Assembly: GCA_963757335.1 (NCBI GenBank)
Contig: CAVWRJ010000025.1
Location: forward strand, 62,001-126,000
From: DASQPA01 sp963757335
GTDB taxonomy: Bacteria; Acidobacteriota; Thermoanaerobaculia; Multivoradales; UBA5704
Reading direction: 5' to 3'
Length of the DNA: 64,000 bases
A model generated the notes under the pieces. It made no database searches and was not told the origin of the DNA. It saw nothing but the letters and a program-made list of their open reading frames with translations. Each line of letters opens with the position of its first letter. The stretch's first letter is position 1. A program made the translations under genes and the position numbers. Positions 16,507-25,485 of the stretch are shown here, in pieces.

Positions 16507-17583
16507 CTACCCCCGCCCCCCCACGAGCGACTGCAGCCGCCCGCCGATCGCCCCGAGAGGCAGGCTTTCGCCCACGGCGCCGGCCAGCACCGCGGCCTTC
16601 GGCATGCCGTAGATCACCGAGGTTGCCTCGTCCTGGGCGAAGGTGCGGGCCCCGGCGCGGGCGAGCTCGGCCATGCCGCGTGCTCCGTCGTGCCCCATGC
16701 CGGTCAAGAGGACGGCGATGGACCGCCGGCCGACCGCCACGGCGGCGGAGGCGAAGAGGACGTCGACCGAGGGGCGGTGGGTGGCCGCGGGCTCGGTGGC
16801 GAGGACGGCCTTGAGACCGCCGCCGTCCCAGACCACGGTCAGGTGCATCCCGCCGGGGGCGATGTAGACCGTGCCGGGGAGGAGCGGCTCTCTGTCCATG
16901 GCCTCGCGGACCTGAAGGGGGAGGTAGGCGTTCAGGCGCTCGGCGAAGGCGCGGGTGAAGCCGGCAGGCATGTGCTGGACGACGGCGACCGGGACGGTGA
17001 TCGAGGAGCCTAAGTCTCTCAAGATCCTCTCGATGGCGGGCGGACCGCCGGTCGAGGCGCCGAGGACGACGACCTGGATTTCTCCCTTCCCGGTCGGCGT
17101 CGCCGACCCCGGTCCTCCAGCACCTCCAGACATCCGGCCGGCCTCGGGGTAGGGGCCGCCGGGGACCGGCTCCTCGTCCGGCTCGTCGCCTACCATCCCG
17201 GTCACCTGGCGGAGCTTCTCCAGGAGGACGCTGCGCAGAGCGTCGAAGTCGACCAGCGAGTACTCCTGCTTGTCGACGAAGTCCATGGCGCCCCGGTGGA
17301 GAGCCTCAATGGTCTGCGGCGCGTCGCGCTTCGAATGGGTGGAGAGGATGATCACCGGGGTCGGCCGGGTCGCCATGATCCGGTCGAGGGTGGGGAGGCC
17401 CCCCATGCCGGGCATCGAGAGGTCGAGGATGATGGCGTCCGGCCGCCAGCGGTCGAAGTTGTCGAGCAGCTCCTCGCCGGAGACGGCGGTGCCGACCAGC
17501 TGGATGCCGTTCTCCTCGGAGAGGATGCGGGCCAGGGCGCGGCGGATGAACGACGAGTCGTCGGCGACCGCGACCCGGATCAA
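16507..17583 (-). CDS. cheB: Chemotaxis protein-glutamate methylesterase CheB
   Basis: Removes methyl groups from receptors after phosphorylation by CheA. Residues 1-120 form the receiver domain: DDSSFIRRA and the phospho-acceptor in IILDLSMPGMGG. After a Gly/Pro linker (~130-165) comes the esterase with the catalytic triad in LGASTGGPPAI (Ser), QHMPAGFTRAFAERLN (His) and LLTGMGHDGARG (Asp). It has 358 residues, the normal length. The start overlaps the cheR stop by 4 bases. It is the last gene of the chemosensory cluster and is convergent with the TPR lipoprotein gene. Confidence 0.95.
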   Translation of the reverse strand: MIRVAVADDSSFIRRALARILSEENGIQLVGTAVSGEELLDNFDRWRPDAIILDLSMPGMGGLPTLDRIMATRPTPVIILSTHSKRDAPQTIEALHRGAMDFVDKQEYSLVDFDALRSVLLEKLRQVTGMVGDEPDEEPVPGGPYPEAGRMSGGAGGPGSATPTGKGEIQVVVLGASTGGPPAIERILRDLGSSITVPVAVVQHMPAGFTRAFAERLNAYLPLQVREAMDREPLLPGTVYIAPGGMHLTVVWDGGGLKAVLATEPAATHRPSVDVLFASAAVAVGRRSIAVLLTGMGHDGARGMAELARAGARTFAQDEATSVIYGMPKAAVLAGAVGESLPLGAIGGRLQSLVGGRG

Positions 17584-18485
17584 CGTCCCACCTTCCGGTC
17601 GGCCTTCCGGTAGGCGATCGTGTCGCGCAGGCGGACGGTCTCGAACTGATCGGAGAGGCCGATGATCGACTCGGAGGCGCCGAGGAAGAGGATGCCGCCG
17701 GGGCGGAGAACGCGGCCGAAGTGGGCGACGGCCGCGTGCAGGGCGGGCTCGGTGAAGTAGATGAGGACGTTCCGGCAGAAGACCGCGTCGTAGGGCGGCG
17801 GGTGGCCGAAGCTCGGGAGGTCCAGGATGTTGCCGCCCGCGAAGTGGACGCCCCCCCGGTAGCCAGGCTTCAACACCCAGCGCTCGGGGTCGGCGGCTCG
17901 TGGGGTGGCGACGGAGTTGAAGTAGCGCTCGATCTGCTCGGGAGCGAGGGCGCGGAGCGACGTCCGGCCGTACTCGGCCCGCTTCGCCATTTCGATGCGG
18001 CTCGAATCGACGTCGAAGGCGTCGATCACGACCGTCGTGCCGGCCAGGCGGACGAAGCTCTGGCGGGCGAAGATCCCCAGGGTGTAAGGCTCCTCGCCCG
18101 ACGAGCAGCCGGCGGAGAGCAGGCGGAGCGTTCCCGGTACCGCCGCGCCTGCCTTGAGCTCGTCCAAGGCGGAGTCCAGGAGAGCCTCGAACTGGTGGGT
18201 CTCGCGGAAGAAGAAGGTCTCATTGTTGGTCACCAGCTGCGCCAGGTACTCCCGCTCGCCCTCGCCGTCGCAGACCAGCTGTAGATAGTAATCGAGATAG
18301 CGTTGGAGATGGAGTGCCTGGAGGCGGGGGCGCAGGCGCGATTCGAGGAGATCCCGCTTGTGCTCGGGAAAGGTGATCCCGAACCGCCCCGAGATGAGCT
18401 CGTTGAGCAGCAGGTATTCCTCTTCCGTCATGGCGCCGGGCCGCGCCATCCAGGATCCGGTCGTCATCCCCATCCCCGTTGTCAT
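17580..18485 (-). CDS. cheR: Chemotaxis protein methyltransferase CheR
   Basis: SAM-dependent methylation of receptor glutamates. The product has 301 residues. The N-terminal helical domain reads EYLLLNELISGRFGITFPEHK, then NNETFFFRETHQFEAL. The SAM domain has LRLLSAGCSSGEEPYTLG and CRNVLIYFTEPA. The annotated start adds ~18 low-complexity residues (MTTGMGMTTGSWMARPGA); the true start may be the ATG before TEEEYLLL. It starts 18 bases after the HEAT-repeat gene and overlaps cheB. Confidence 0.94.
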   Translation of the reverse strand: MTTGMGMTTGSWMARPGAMTEEEYLLLNELISGRFGITFPEHKRDLLESRLRPRLQALHLQRYLDYYLQLVCDGEGEREYLAQLVTNNETFFFRETHQFEALLDSALDELKAGAAVPGTLRLLSAGCSSGEEPYTLGIFARQSFVRLAGTTVVIDAFDVDSSRIEMAKRAEYGRTSLRALAPEQIERYFNSVATPRAADPERWVLKPGYRGGVHFAGGNILDLPSFGHPPPYDAVFCRNVLIYFTEPALHAAVAHFGRVLRPGGILFLGASESIIGLSDQFETVRLRDTIAYRKADRKVGR

Positions 18486-18503
18486 CCGCCTGGGATCCGC
18501 CCC

Positions 18504-20405
18504 TTATCCAGACAGCGAGGAGAGGGCGCGGTGGGCGACGGCGGGCACCGGGTCGCCGGCCAGGAGGGCGAGGGGCGCCATGTTCTCGGGCCGGGCGAAA
18601 CGGGTCAGCACGTCGGCGCAGGCGAGCCGCACGTACCAGTCGGGATGGGTGGCGGCATCGCGGAAGAGGGCGCTGTCGTCCTCCGTGGCGCAGAGCGAGA
18701 GCGCCCGGTAGGCCAGGCGGGCCTCGCCCGCCGGCGCCCGGCGGGCGGCGTCGGCCAGGGCCGACCGCGCCTCCGGGCCGCCGATTCTCCCCAGGCTTTC
18801 GAGAACGAGCGGATAGAGCTCGCGCCGTGCGGAGAGGAGGTTCAAGAGGAGGGGGACGCTGTCGCGGTCGCGGAGCTCGCCCAGGGCCCGCACCAGGGCC
18901 GGAGTGGGGTGCTCCGCGGTCCGCGCCCGGAGGGTCGGGAGGAGCTCGCGGAGGCCGGCGGCGTTCGCCACCTCGGCGGCGAGGTCGGAGTAGCGTTCGG
19001 GCTCCTCCCCGAGCCAGGTCTCCCAGGGCAGCAGGCGCATGGCCGCGGCGACGTCGGCGAGTTGGGCGATGGCCGCCCGCCGCTCGTCGGGGGCGAGAGC
19101 CAGAATGCCGTCCGCCACCTCCCGCTCGGAGGCGCCGAGCCGGGCCCCGAGCACCAGCCGCTCGATGGGGTCGACCCCGGTCGACATCGCAGCGAGCGCC
19201 GCCTGGACGTCGCTCCGGTGGTGGGAGAGCGCCGGTTCGAGGGCGGTGCGGCCCTCCGGCGACAGGCGCAGGTGAAGGGCGAGGAGCTCGCGGCCGATCT
19301 CCGGGTGGCGCAGGCGGGTCAGGGCCGGGACGGCGGCGGGGAGGAGCTCGGCCGCGTCGCTGCCGGCGAGCGCCGGGTAGACCGATTCGGCCGGTGCCGA
19401 GCGCGGGTAGCGGGCGGCGAGGTGGAAGCCCCAGGCCCGCGGATCGCCGGGGTTGTCCAGGAGATGCGGGATCAGGTCGCGGCGCCGGGCGAGGGCCGGC
19501 GGCAGGGTGGTGCCGAGGCCGGCCCCGGCGAGGACGGCGATCGCCGCGTCGTCCCACGGTCCGGGCCCCACGGTCAGCAGGCAGCGGGCGGCGGAGGTGC
19601 GGACCTCGAGCGCCGGATCGGCGAGGCGGGTGGCGAGCGCCTCCGCGAGCCCGGGGAAGGGCGCCGGCAGCCCCGACAGCCCTTCGAGCACGTGGGCGAG
19701 GAGACCGAGCACCTCCTCGGCTTCGAGTTGCTCGCCGTAGAGCATCCAGTGCGCGGCGAGCACCCGGAAGGCCGAGGCGCCGCCGATCCGGGCGATCGCC
19801 TCGGCCGCCATCGAGCCGGCGAGGAGGTCGGTCAACAGCTCGGTCAGCGGTTTGATGGCGACCGGCGACCGCAGGTCGCCCAGGGCCTGGACCGAGGCCA
19901 TCTGCAGCCACGGATCGCCGGCGAGGAAGGGGAGGAGGTCGGGGATCGAGCGCGCGTTGCCCAGCCGGCCGATGGCGAGGATCGCCGCCTGGACAACGTT
20001 GGGGTCCGGGTGGGTGAGGGCGCCCCTGAGCGGCTCCAAGGCGCGCGGATCGCGCAGGTGGTCGAGGATCAGGACCGCCTGCAGCACGACGTCCGGATCG
20101 TCGTCCTTCAAGAGCCGGAGGGCGACCCCGAAGCTCCGCCCGCCGCGGAGCTTGAAGACCTCCAAGCCGAGGTTTCTGAGGACGGCGTCGGAGTCGTTCC
20201 GCAGATAGACGGTCAGCTGCTCGTCGCTGAACACCGCGGCGCCGGCGCGGAGCGCGCGCTCGCGGATGCCCGGGCTCGAATTGCGGGTCAGCCGCTCGAT
20301 GGCGGCGGCGCGCTCGTCGAGCGGCAGGGACGGGAGCTGCTCCAGGAGCTCCATGCACTCCTCCCACGACGGGGGAGGGGAGGGGACCGGCTCTAAAGTC
20401 GTCAT
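18504..20405 (-). CDS. HEAT-repeat protein of the chemosensory cluster
   Basis: A 633-residue protein made almost wholly of HEAT repeats: for example DPDVVLQAVLILDHLRDPRAL, DPNVVQAAILAIGRLGNARSI and DPWLQMASVQALGDLRSPVAI in succession from residue ~90, and again near the C-terminus (HPDWYVRLACADVLTRFARPEN). It has no signal peptide, so it should be cytoplasmic. AGGAG lies 5 bases before ATG 20405. It sits between the receptor and cheR genes, so it is likely a scaffold or adaptor of this pathway. That role is inferred from position. Confidence 0.85.
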   Translation of the reverse strand: MTTLEPVPSPPPSWEECMELLEQLPSLPLDERAAAIERLTRNSSPGIRERALRAGAAVFSDEQLTVYLRNDSDAVLRNLGLEVFKLRGGRSFGVALRLLKDDDPDVVLQAVLILDHLRDPRALEPLRGALTHPDPNVVQAAILAIGRLGNARSIPDLLPFLAGDPWLQMASVQALGDLRSPVAIKPLTELLTDLLAGSMAAEAIARIGGASAFRVLAAHWMLYGEQLEAEEVLGLLAHVLEGLSGLPAPFPGLAEALATRLADPALEVRTSAARCLLTVGPGPWDDAAIAVLAGAGLGTTLPPALARRRDLIPHLLDNPGDPRAWGFHLAARYPRSAPAESVYPALAGSDAAELLPAAVPALTRLRHPEIGRELLALHLRLSPEGRTALEPALSHHRSDVQAALAAMSTGVDPIERLVLGARLGASEREVADGILALAPDERRAAIAQLADVAAAMRLLPWETWLGEEPERYSDLAAEVANAAGLRELLPTLRARTAEHPTPALVRALGELRDRDSVPLLLNLLSARRELYPLVLESLGRIGGPEARSALADAARRAPAGEARLAYRALSLCATEDDSALFRDAATHPDWYVRLACADVLTRFARPENMAPLALLAGDPVPAVAHRALSSLSG

Positions 20406-20531
20406 GCGGCTCCTACCTCGCTGGGGAGTGGCAGGCGCGGCTCCGCGGCCGCGCAACCGACCGCCCGGAACCGGCACTCTCACCAAAAGCCCGGCTGTTG
20501 AAATTATCGCGACCCTTGTACCTCATTTCGC

Positions 20532-22502
20532 CTAGACCTGGAAGACCTCGGACATCCCCTTCAGCCGATCGGCCTCGGTGGCCAGGCTCAGGGTGGCGTT
20601 CGAGAGCTGCTCGGTCGTCGCCAGGTACTGCTGCGCCACGTGGGCGATCTGGTCGACCGCCTTGACCACCTGGTCGCCGCCCTTCATCTGCTCGTTGGTG
20701 GCGTCGGCCACCTGCTGGGTCATGCGGTTCATCATGCTGACCGAGGTCATGATCTGGCGCGCCCCGTGTGCCTGCTCGCGGGCGGCGGTGGCGAGCTGCT
20801 GGGTGACGTTCTGCATGGTGCTCGCGGTGCGCAGGATCTGGGTCGCCCCGGCGTTCTGCTCCTGGGTGGCGGCGTGGACGTCGCGGATGAGGTCGGTCGT
20901 CCGCTTGACCGAGGAGACGATCTGATCGAGCACCTGGCCGGAGAGCTGGACCGCCTCCGTGGTGTCTCTCTGCACGGCCTCGACGAAGGCGTCGATCTCC
21001 CGGGTCGAGGTCATCGAGCGCTCGGCCAAGCGCTTGATCTCCTCGGCGACGACGGCGAAGCCGCGGCCGGCGTCGCCCGCCCGCGCCGCCTCGATCGCGG
21101 CATTGAGCGCAAGGAGGTTGGTCTGGTCGGCGATCTCGTTGATCAGGCGGACGATCTTCCCGATGTCCTTGCTCGACGTGCCGATCCCTTGAATGACGTG
21201 CGACAGCCGCTCGCCCCCCTCGGAGGCCGCCTTGGCCGCCTCACGGGAGACGTCGTCGACCACCTGCACCCTCCCGGCGATCGACTGGATCGAGGCGGTC
21301 ATCTCCTCGATCGTCGCCGAGGTCTGCTCGACCGAGGCCAAGAGATCCTCGGAGCTCTTCGCCACCTGCTCGATCGAGGCCCCCATCTCCTGGATGGAGG
21401 AGGAGGTCTCTTCGACGTTGGCGGCGAGCGCCTGGGTCGAGCGGTTGATGCTGTCGATCTGGCTCGCCATCTCGACCATCGTGGCCGAGGTCTCCTCGGT
21501 CGAGGTCGACTGGCTCTCGGCCCCCCGCCGGATCTCGGAAGCGGAGCCGGAGATCCGGTCGACCGCCCCGGTGACCTGGGCCGCCGAGCTCTTGACGTCG
21601 CCGATCATCCGCCGGAGATTGCCGGTCATCCGCATGAAGGCGTTGCCGAAGACGTCGGCCTCGGAGCGCGGGACGACCTGCACCTGGAGATTGCCGGCGG
21701 CGATCGAGTCGGCCACCGCGGCCATCTCCTTCAAGTAGGTGACCATCCGTTCCATGGCCTTGCCGAGATCGCCGACCTCGTCGTCCGAGAGCGCCCCGGC
21801 GATCCGGCCCGACATGTCGCCCCGGGCGAGCCGGCCGGCGACCTCGACCGCCGCGCCGAGCGGCACGGTGAGCGAGCGGATGACGAAAAAGGAGAGGGCG
21901 GCCAGGGTGAGAATCGAGAGCACGGTCACGACGACGATCGCCGCGAGCGAGAAGCTCTGGTTCGCCCGCGCCGTGGCGAACGCCTGCTCCATCTCCTTGC
22001 GGTTGCGCGCCGTGAAGCCCTCGAGCGTATGGTGGACGTCGTTGTACTGCTGGGTCTGCGCCTTGAGGGCCGTTGCCAGGCTCTCTGAGACACCGCCCCC
22101 GCCGATCAGGCGGAGCGAGTTCTCCCGCGCCAGGGCGTAGTAGGAGCTGAAGCTCTTGCCGATCGCCGGGACCGCATCCTTGGTCTCCTTGGACAGCTCC
22201 TTGTTCTCCTCCAGCCGCTTCAAGACGACGAGGAAGTGGTCGCGCAGGCCGTCGGTCTCGGCGAGCATCCCCTTGTCGGCGGCGGCCACGGCGTCCTGGA
22301 GGCCGCGCTGCACCCGCGCCAGGGTCTCCTCCAACTCGCGGCTGGCGTCGACCGCCGGGAACGATCCCTGCTCGATGCTCCGCAAGATCCGGCCGTTCCC
22401 CGCTCCCACCCAGGCCGAGACGGCGAGGACGACGAGGAAGCCCAGGGCGGCGAGCCCCGGCATCAGGGCCACCTTGTGGGCGAACTTCAGGCGTTTGAGC
22501 AC
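20532..22502 (-). CDS. Methyl-accepting chemotaxis protein
   Basis: Membrane receptor of 656 residues. TM1 is at ~10-30 (ALMPGLAALGFLVVLAVSAWV), followed by a ~160-residue helical periplasmic sensor and TM2 at ~187-210 (SLAAIVVVTVLSILTLAALSFFV). A HAMP domain follows (RSLTVPLGAAVEVAGRLARGD), then the signalling helices with the highly conserved hairpin tip EIADQTNLLALNAAIEAARAG. There is no obvious C-terminal CheR-binding pentapeptide: it ends MSEVFQV. It is likely to signal to the CheA and CheW encoded nearby. The ligand is unknown. Confidence 0.95.
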   Translation of the reverse strand: MLKRLKFAHKVALMPGLAALGFLVVLAVSAWVGAGNGRILRSIEQGSFPAVDASRELEETLARVQRGLQDAVAAADKGMLAETDGLRDHFLVVLKRLEENKELSKETKDAVPAIGKSFSSYYALARENSLRLIGGGGVSESLATALKAQTQQYNDVHHTLEGFTARNRKEMEQAFATARANQSFSLAAIVVVTVLSILTLAALSFFVIRSLTVPLGAAVEVAGRLARGDMSGRIAGALSDDEVGDLGKAMERMVTYLKEMAAVADSIAAGNLQVQVVPRSEADVFGNAFMRMTGNLRRMIGDVKSSAAQVTGAVDRISGSASEIRRGAESQSTSTEETSATMVEMASQIDSINRSTQALAANVEETSSSIQEMGASIEQVAKSSEDLLASVEQTSATIEEMTASIQSIAGRVQVVDDVSREAAKAASEGGERLSHVIQGIGTSSKDIGKIVRLINEIADQTNLLALNAAIEAARAGDAGRGFAVVAEEIKRLAERSMTSTREIDAFVEAVQRDTTEAVQLSGQVLDQIVSSVKRTTDLIRDVHAATQEQNAGATQILRTASTMQNVTQQLATAAREQAHGARQIMTSVSMMNRMTQQVADATNEQMKGGDQVVKAVDQIAHVAQQYLATTEQLSNATLSLATEADRLKGMSEVFQV

Positions 22503-22659
22503 GGGGCTCCCTCCCTGCGCGGACTGTTTTGAGGTTTCGCACCGCGAGGCGCCCCCCTCCTAGCCTCCCCCCTGTCCCAACCCGCCCCCTCCCAGGGGGG
22601 AGGGACCCGCCCGCCCGGAACTATGGAGGTCCGGAATACGGTCCCGCAGCCTTCCCGTC

Positions 22660-23172
22660 TCATTGCGTCACCTTCAAGACCTTGACCCCCGGCCCCAGGT
22701 CGGCGCCGGCGGGGGCGTAGCCGATCGCTCCGGCGTTGCCGCGCACGTAGGAGAGGGCCTCGCCGATCGACGGCTTCTCGGGCGGCGGCACGTCGTGGCC
22801 GGAGAAGATCATCTTCTGCCAGTAGGCCTTGATCGCCGCCGTCCCCTTGCCGTGGATCTGCTTCGAGAAGGCCTCGCGGAGGGCCGACGAGTCGACGAGG
22901 TCGACCGGCAGCACCTTCTCGTTGCTCGCCCAGCGGGAGGTCTTCTTCAAGAACATCTTGGAGACCTCGTCGCTCGACAGCTCGGCCGTCGGATTGGCGG
23001 CGTTGACGACGACCACCACCGCCTCGGCGGCGGCGTGCCGCCCGCCCGCCCAGGCCGAGAAGAGGGCGAAGAGGGCGGCGAGCAGCAGGGGGAGGGCCCG
23101 GCGGCGCTGGCGCCGGGTTCCTTCCGGGAGCGGAGCGGAAAACGGAGCAATGGCTGCGGAATGACGGTGCAT
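22660..23172 (-). CDS. Half-size phosphate-binding-like periplasmic protein
   Basis: A 170-residue protein with a signal segment (RRALPLLLAALFALFSAWAGG) and then a single lobe resembling the PstS-type periplasmic binding family: AVVVVVNAANPTAELSSDEVSKMFL, SALREAFSKQIHGKGTAAIK, SYVRGNAGAIGYAP and VKVLKV at the end. Full PstS proteins are about twice as long, so this is a one-lobe version. It lies 12 bases after cheW and upstream of the receptor gene. It may present a ligand to that receptor; this is inferred from position. Confidence 0.8.
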   Translation of the reverse strand: MHRHSAAIAPFSAPLPEGTRRQRRRALPLLLAALFALFSAWAGGRHAAAEAVVVVVNAANPTAELSSDEVSKMFLKKTSRWASNEKVLPVDLVDSSALREAFSKQIHGKGTAAIKAYWQKMIFSGHDVPPPEKPSIGEALSYVRGNAGAIGYAPAGADLGPGVKVLKVTQ

Positions 23173-23184
23173 GGCAAAAGACCC

Positions 23185-23877
23185 CTAGAGGGATGCGGGC
23201 GCCCGGCCGTCCTCGACGAGGAGCACCCGTTCGACGTCCAGAAGGATGACGAGATCGCGGTCGAGATGATGAACGCCGCGGATGAAATCCGAGCGCTCGG
23301 TGAGGACATCCGCTGGCGGCGGTTGGATGGCGCTCGGGAGGATTTTGAGCACCTGCCGGGCGGCGTCGACGAGCAGGCCGATCGAGCGCCCGCGGGCGTC
23401 GGCGACCAGGATACGGCTGTCGGGGCCGATCTCCCCGGCGGCGAGCCCGAGGCGGACCCGCAGGTCGACGACGGCGAGGACCCGGCCGCGGAGATTGGTG
23501 ATGCCGCGCACCGGCCCGGGGGCGTGCGGCACCCGGGTGATGTTGGCGATGCGGAGGATCTCCTGCACGTGGGTGACCGGCAGGGCGTAGATCTCGCCGG
23601 AGAGCGAGAAGGTCACCCAGCTCTCCGGCCGCTCCTCGGGCTTGGCCTCCCGGGCCGCCCGGCTGTCCAGGCTGTCGACGAAGGCATAGATGCTCTCTCG
23701 CCCGGCGAACGCGGCGGCCGGCGGCACGGCCGGAGCGGCGACGTCCCCGGCGGTCCCGGCACTCCCGCCACCCCCGCCACCCCCGCCAAAGCTGGCGAGG
23801 ATCTCGGAGGCGAGCCCCGAGGCCGGCAGCGAGATGCGCGCGGGAACCTTCTCCGGAGGATTCGTCTTCTCGCTCAT
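23185..23877 (-). CDS. cheW: Chemotaxis coupling protein CheW
   Basis: Couples the receptor to CheA. The product has 230 residues; the CheW domain spans ~87-225 (WVTFSLSGEIYALPVTHVQEILR, ITRVPHAPGPVRGITNLRGRVLAVVDLR). The first ~85 residues are an extension with a poly-Gly and Ala/Pro stretch that includes a 9-base-periodic patch (GGGGGGGGSAGTAG). ATG overlaps the cheA stop by 4 bases, so the two are translationally coupled. Confidence 0.93.
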   Translation of the reverse strand: MSEKTNPPEKVPARISLPASGLASEILASFGGGGGGGGSAGTAGDVAAPAVPPAAAFAGRESIYAFVDSLDSRAAREAKPEERPESWVTFSLSGEIYALPVTHVQEILRIANITRVPHAPGPVRGITNLRGRVLAVVDLRVRLGLAAGEIGPDSRILVADARGRSIGLLVDAARQVLKILPSAIQPPPADVLTERSDFIRGVHHLDRDLVILLDVERVLLVEDGRAPASL

Positions 23878-25467
23878 GCCGCCACCCCGCGGGCGGGGGA
23901 GAGGGCGAGGAGACCCGCCGGATCGAGGATGAGGACTGCCCGGCCATCCCCGAGGACCGTCGAACCGGCGATCCCCGGCGGCGTGCCGAGCACCGAGTCG
24001 AGCCCTTTGACGACGATCTCCCGGATACCCAGGATCTGGTCGGCGAAGAGGGCGCGCTGGCGGCCGCCGTCCTCGATCACCACGGCGTAGCCCTCGCGCC
24101 GCCGGGCCGGGGCGGTGCCGAAGGTGACCCCGAGGTCGAGCCCGGGGAGGACCCCGCCCCGCCAGGTGAGGACCCCGGCGCCGTTCATCTCGTGGAGCAG
24201 CTCGGGGGCCATGCGCACGCTCTCGACCACCGAGCGGAGCGGCAGGGCGTACTCCTCGCCGTCGCAGCGGAGAAGGAGCGCCCGGGTGATCGAGGCGGAG
24301 AGCGGGAGATGGAGGCGAAAGAGCGTCCCCGATCCTTCGCGCGAGGCCACCTCCACTCGCCCGCCGTGGCGGACGACCGCGTCGCGCACCGCCGCCAGAC
24401 CGATCCCGCGGCCGGAGGCGAGGTCGGCCTCCTCGCGGGTCGAGAGGCCGGGGAGGAAGAGGAGCTCCAGAGGGTCCTCGCCCTCGCCCAACGAGTGCCC
24501 GCGGCGCTCGGCGGCGTCGAGCACCGCCTGCCGGTCGACCCCGCCGCCGTCGTCCAGAACGTCGATCCGCACCTCCCGCGGCGAGGCCACGGCGTCGAGC
24601 CGCAGGGTTCCGGCCGGCGGTTTGCCCGCCCGCAGCCGGTCCTCCGGCGCCTCGATCCCGTGGATGATGGCGTTTCGGACCAGGTGGCCCAGAGCTTCGC
24701 TGGCGAGCTCGATCAACGCCTTGTCGAGCGGGGTGTCGGCGCCGGCGGTCTCGAAGCGGACCTCCTTGCCCTCCTCGGCCGAGGTGTCGTGCACGATCCG
24801 CGACAGGTGCCTAAAGAGGGTCGAGAGCGGCACCATCCGCAGGTTCAAAACGCTCCCCTGGAGCTGATCGAGGATCGTCCCCAGCCGGTCGTGGGTCTGG
24901 GTGAGCTGCTCCCAGGCGGCATTCAAGGGGGTGAGCTCGGTCGAGCCCGTCCGGCGGGGGAGGTGCGGGCGTACCCCGGCGACCGCGTCGGCCAGCCGGT
25001 TACGGACGATCACCACCTCGGCGAGCTGATCGACCAGGCCGTCTAAGGTGGCGAAGGGGATGCGGACCGAGGACGACGCCTCGCCGCCGGCGACCGGGAA
25101 CGCCCCTCCCGTCGCCGCGGCCGGCCTCGCTCCGGGTCGGCGCTCCCAGCTGGCTCGCGGTCGCCGCGAGGAGGACCCGGAAGCGGTCGACCCCGGCGAG
25201 GAGCGGCTGCACGTCCGGCTCGTCGCCGTCGACCGTATCGGCCAGATCCTCGAGCTCGTGGGCGAGGACCTGCTGCTCGGAGAGGCCCATCATCCCGGCG
25301 TTCCCCTTGAGCGTGTGGAGCTCGAGCCGCACCCCCGAGAGGAGCGCCGGGCGCTCCGCCGCCGCCGTCCTGGGGAGCGCCAGCAACAGCTCCTCCAGGT
25401 GGTCGAGGCGCTCCTCGGCCTCGGCCGCAAAGTCGGCCAGGAGATCGTCGGCGAAACGTCGGCTCAT
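23874..25467 (-). CDS. cheA: Chemotaxis histidine kinase CheA (frameshifted)
   Basis: Receptor-coupled histidine kinase. The N-terminal Hpt (P1) domain has the phospho-His in LELHTLKGNAGMMG. The C-terminal frame has the dimerisation helices (LDGLVDQLAEVVIVRNRLA), the ATP domain with HLVRNAIIHGIE, DDGGGVD and SGRGIGLAAV, and a CheW-like P5 domain. The frames join at GGGG (plus-strand CCCC 25103-25106): one G fewer reads DGRAFPVAGGEASSSVRIPF and gives 530 residues. P2, the CheY-binding domain, appears absent or very short, matching the lack of cheY here. It begins 18 bases after the TonB receptor stop. Confidence 0.9.
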
Positions 25468-25485
25468 CGGAATCTACGACGCAGC

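Noticed and set aside
22586..22606. CCCTCCC/GGGAGGG hairpin between the receptor and binding-protein genes as a terminator
   Set aside because: No T-run on the coding strand and a very G/C-rich context that produces such stems easily.
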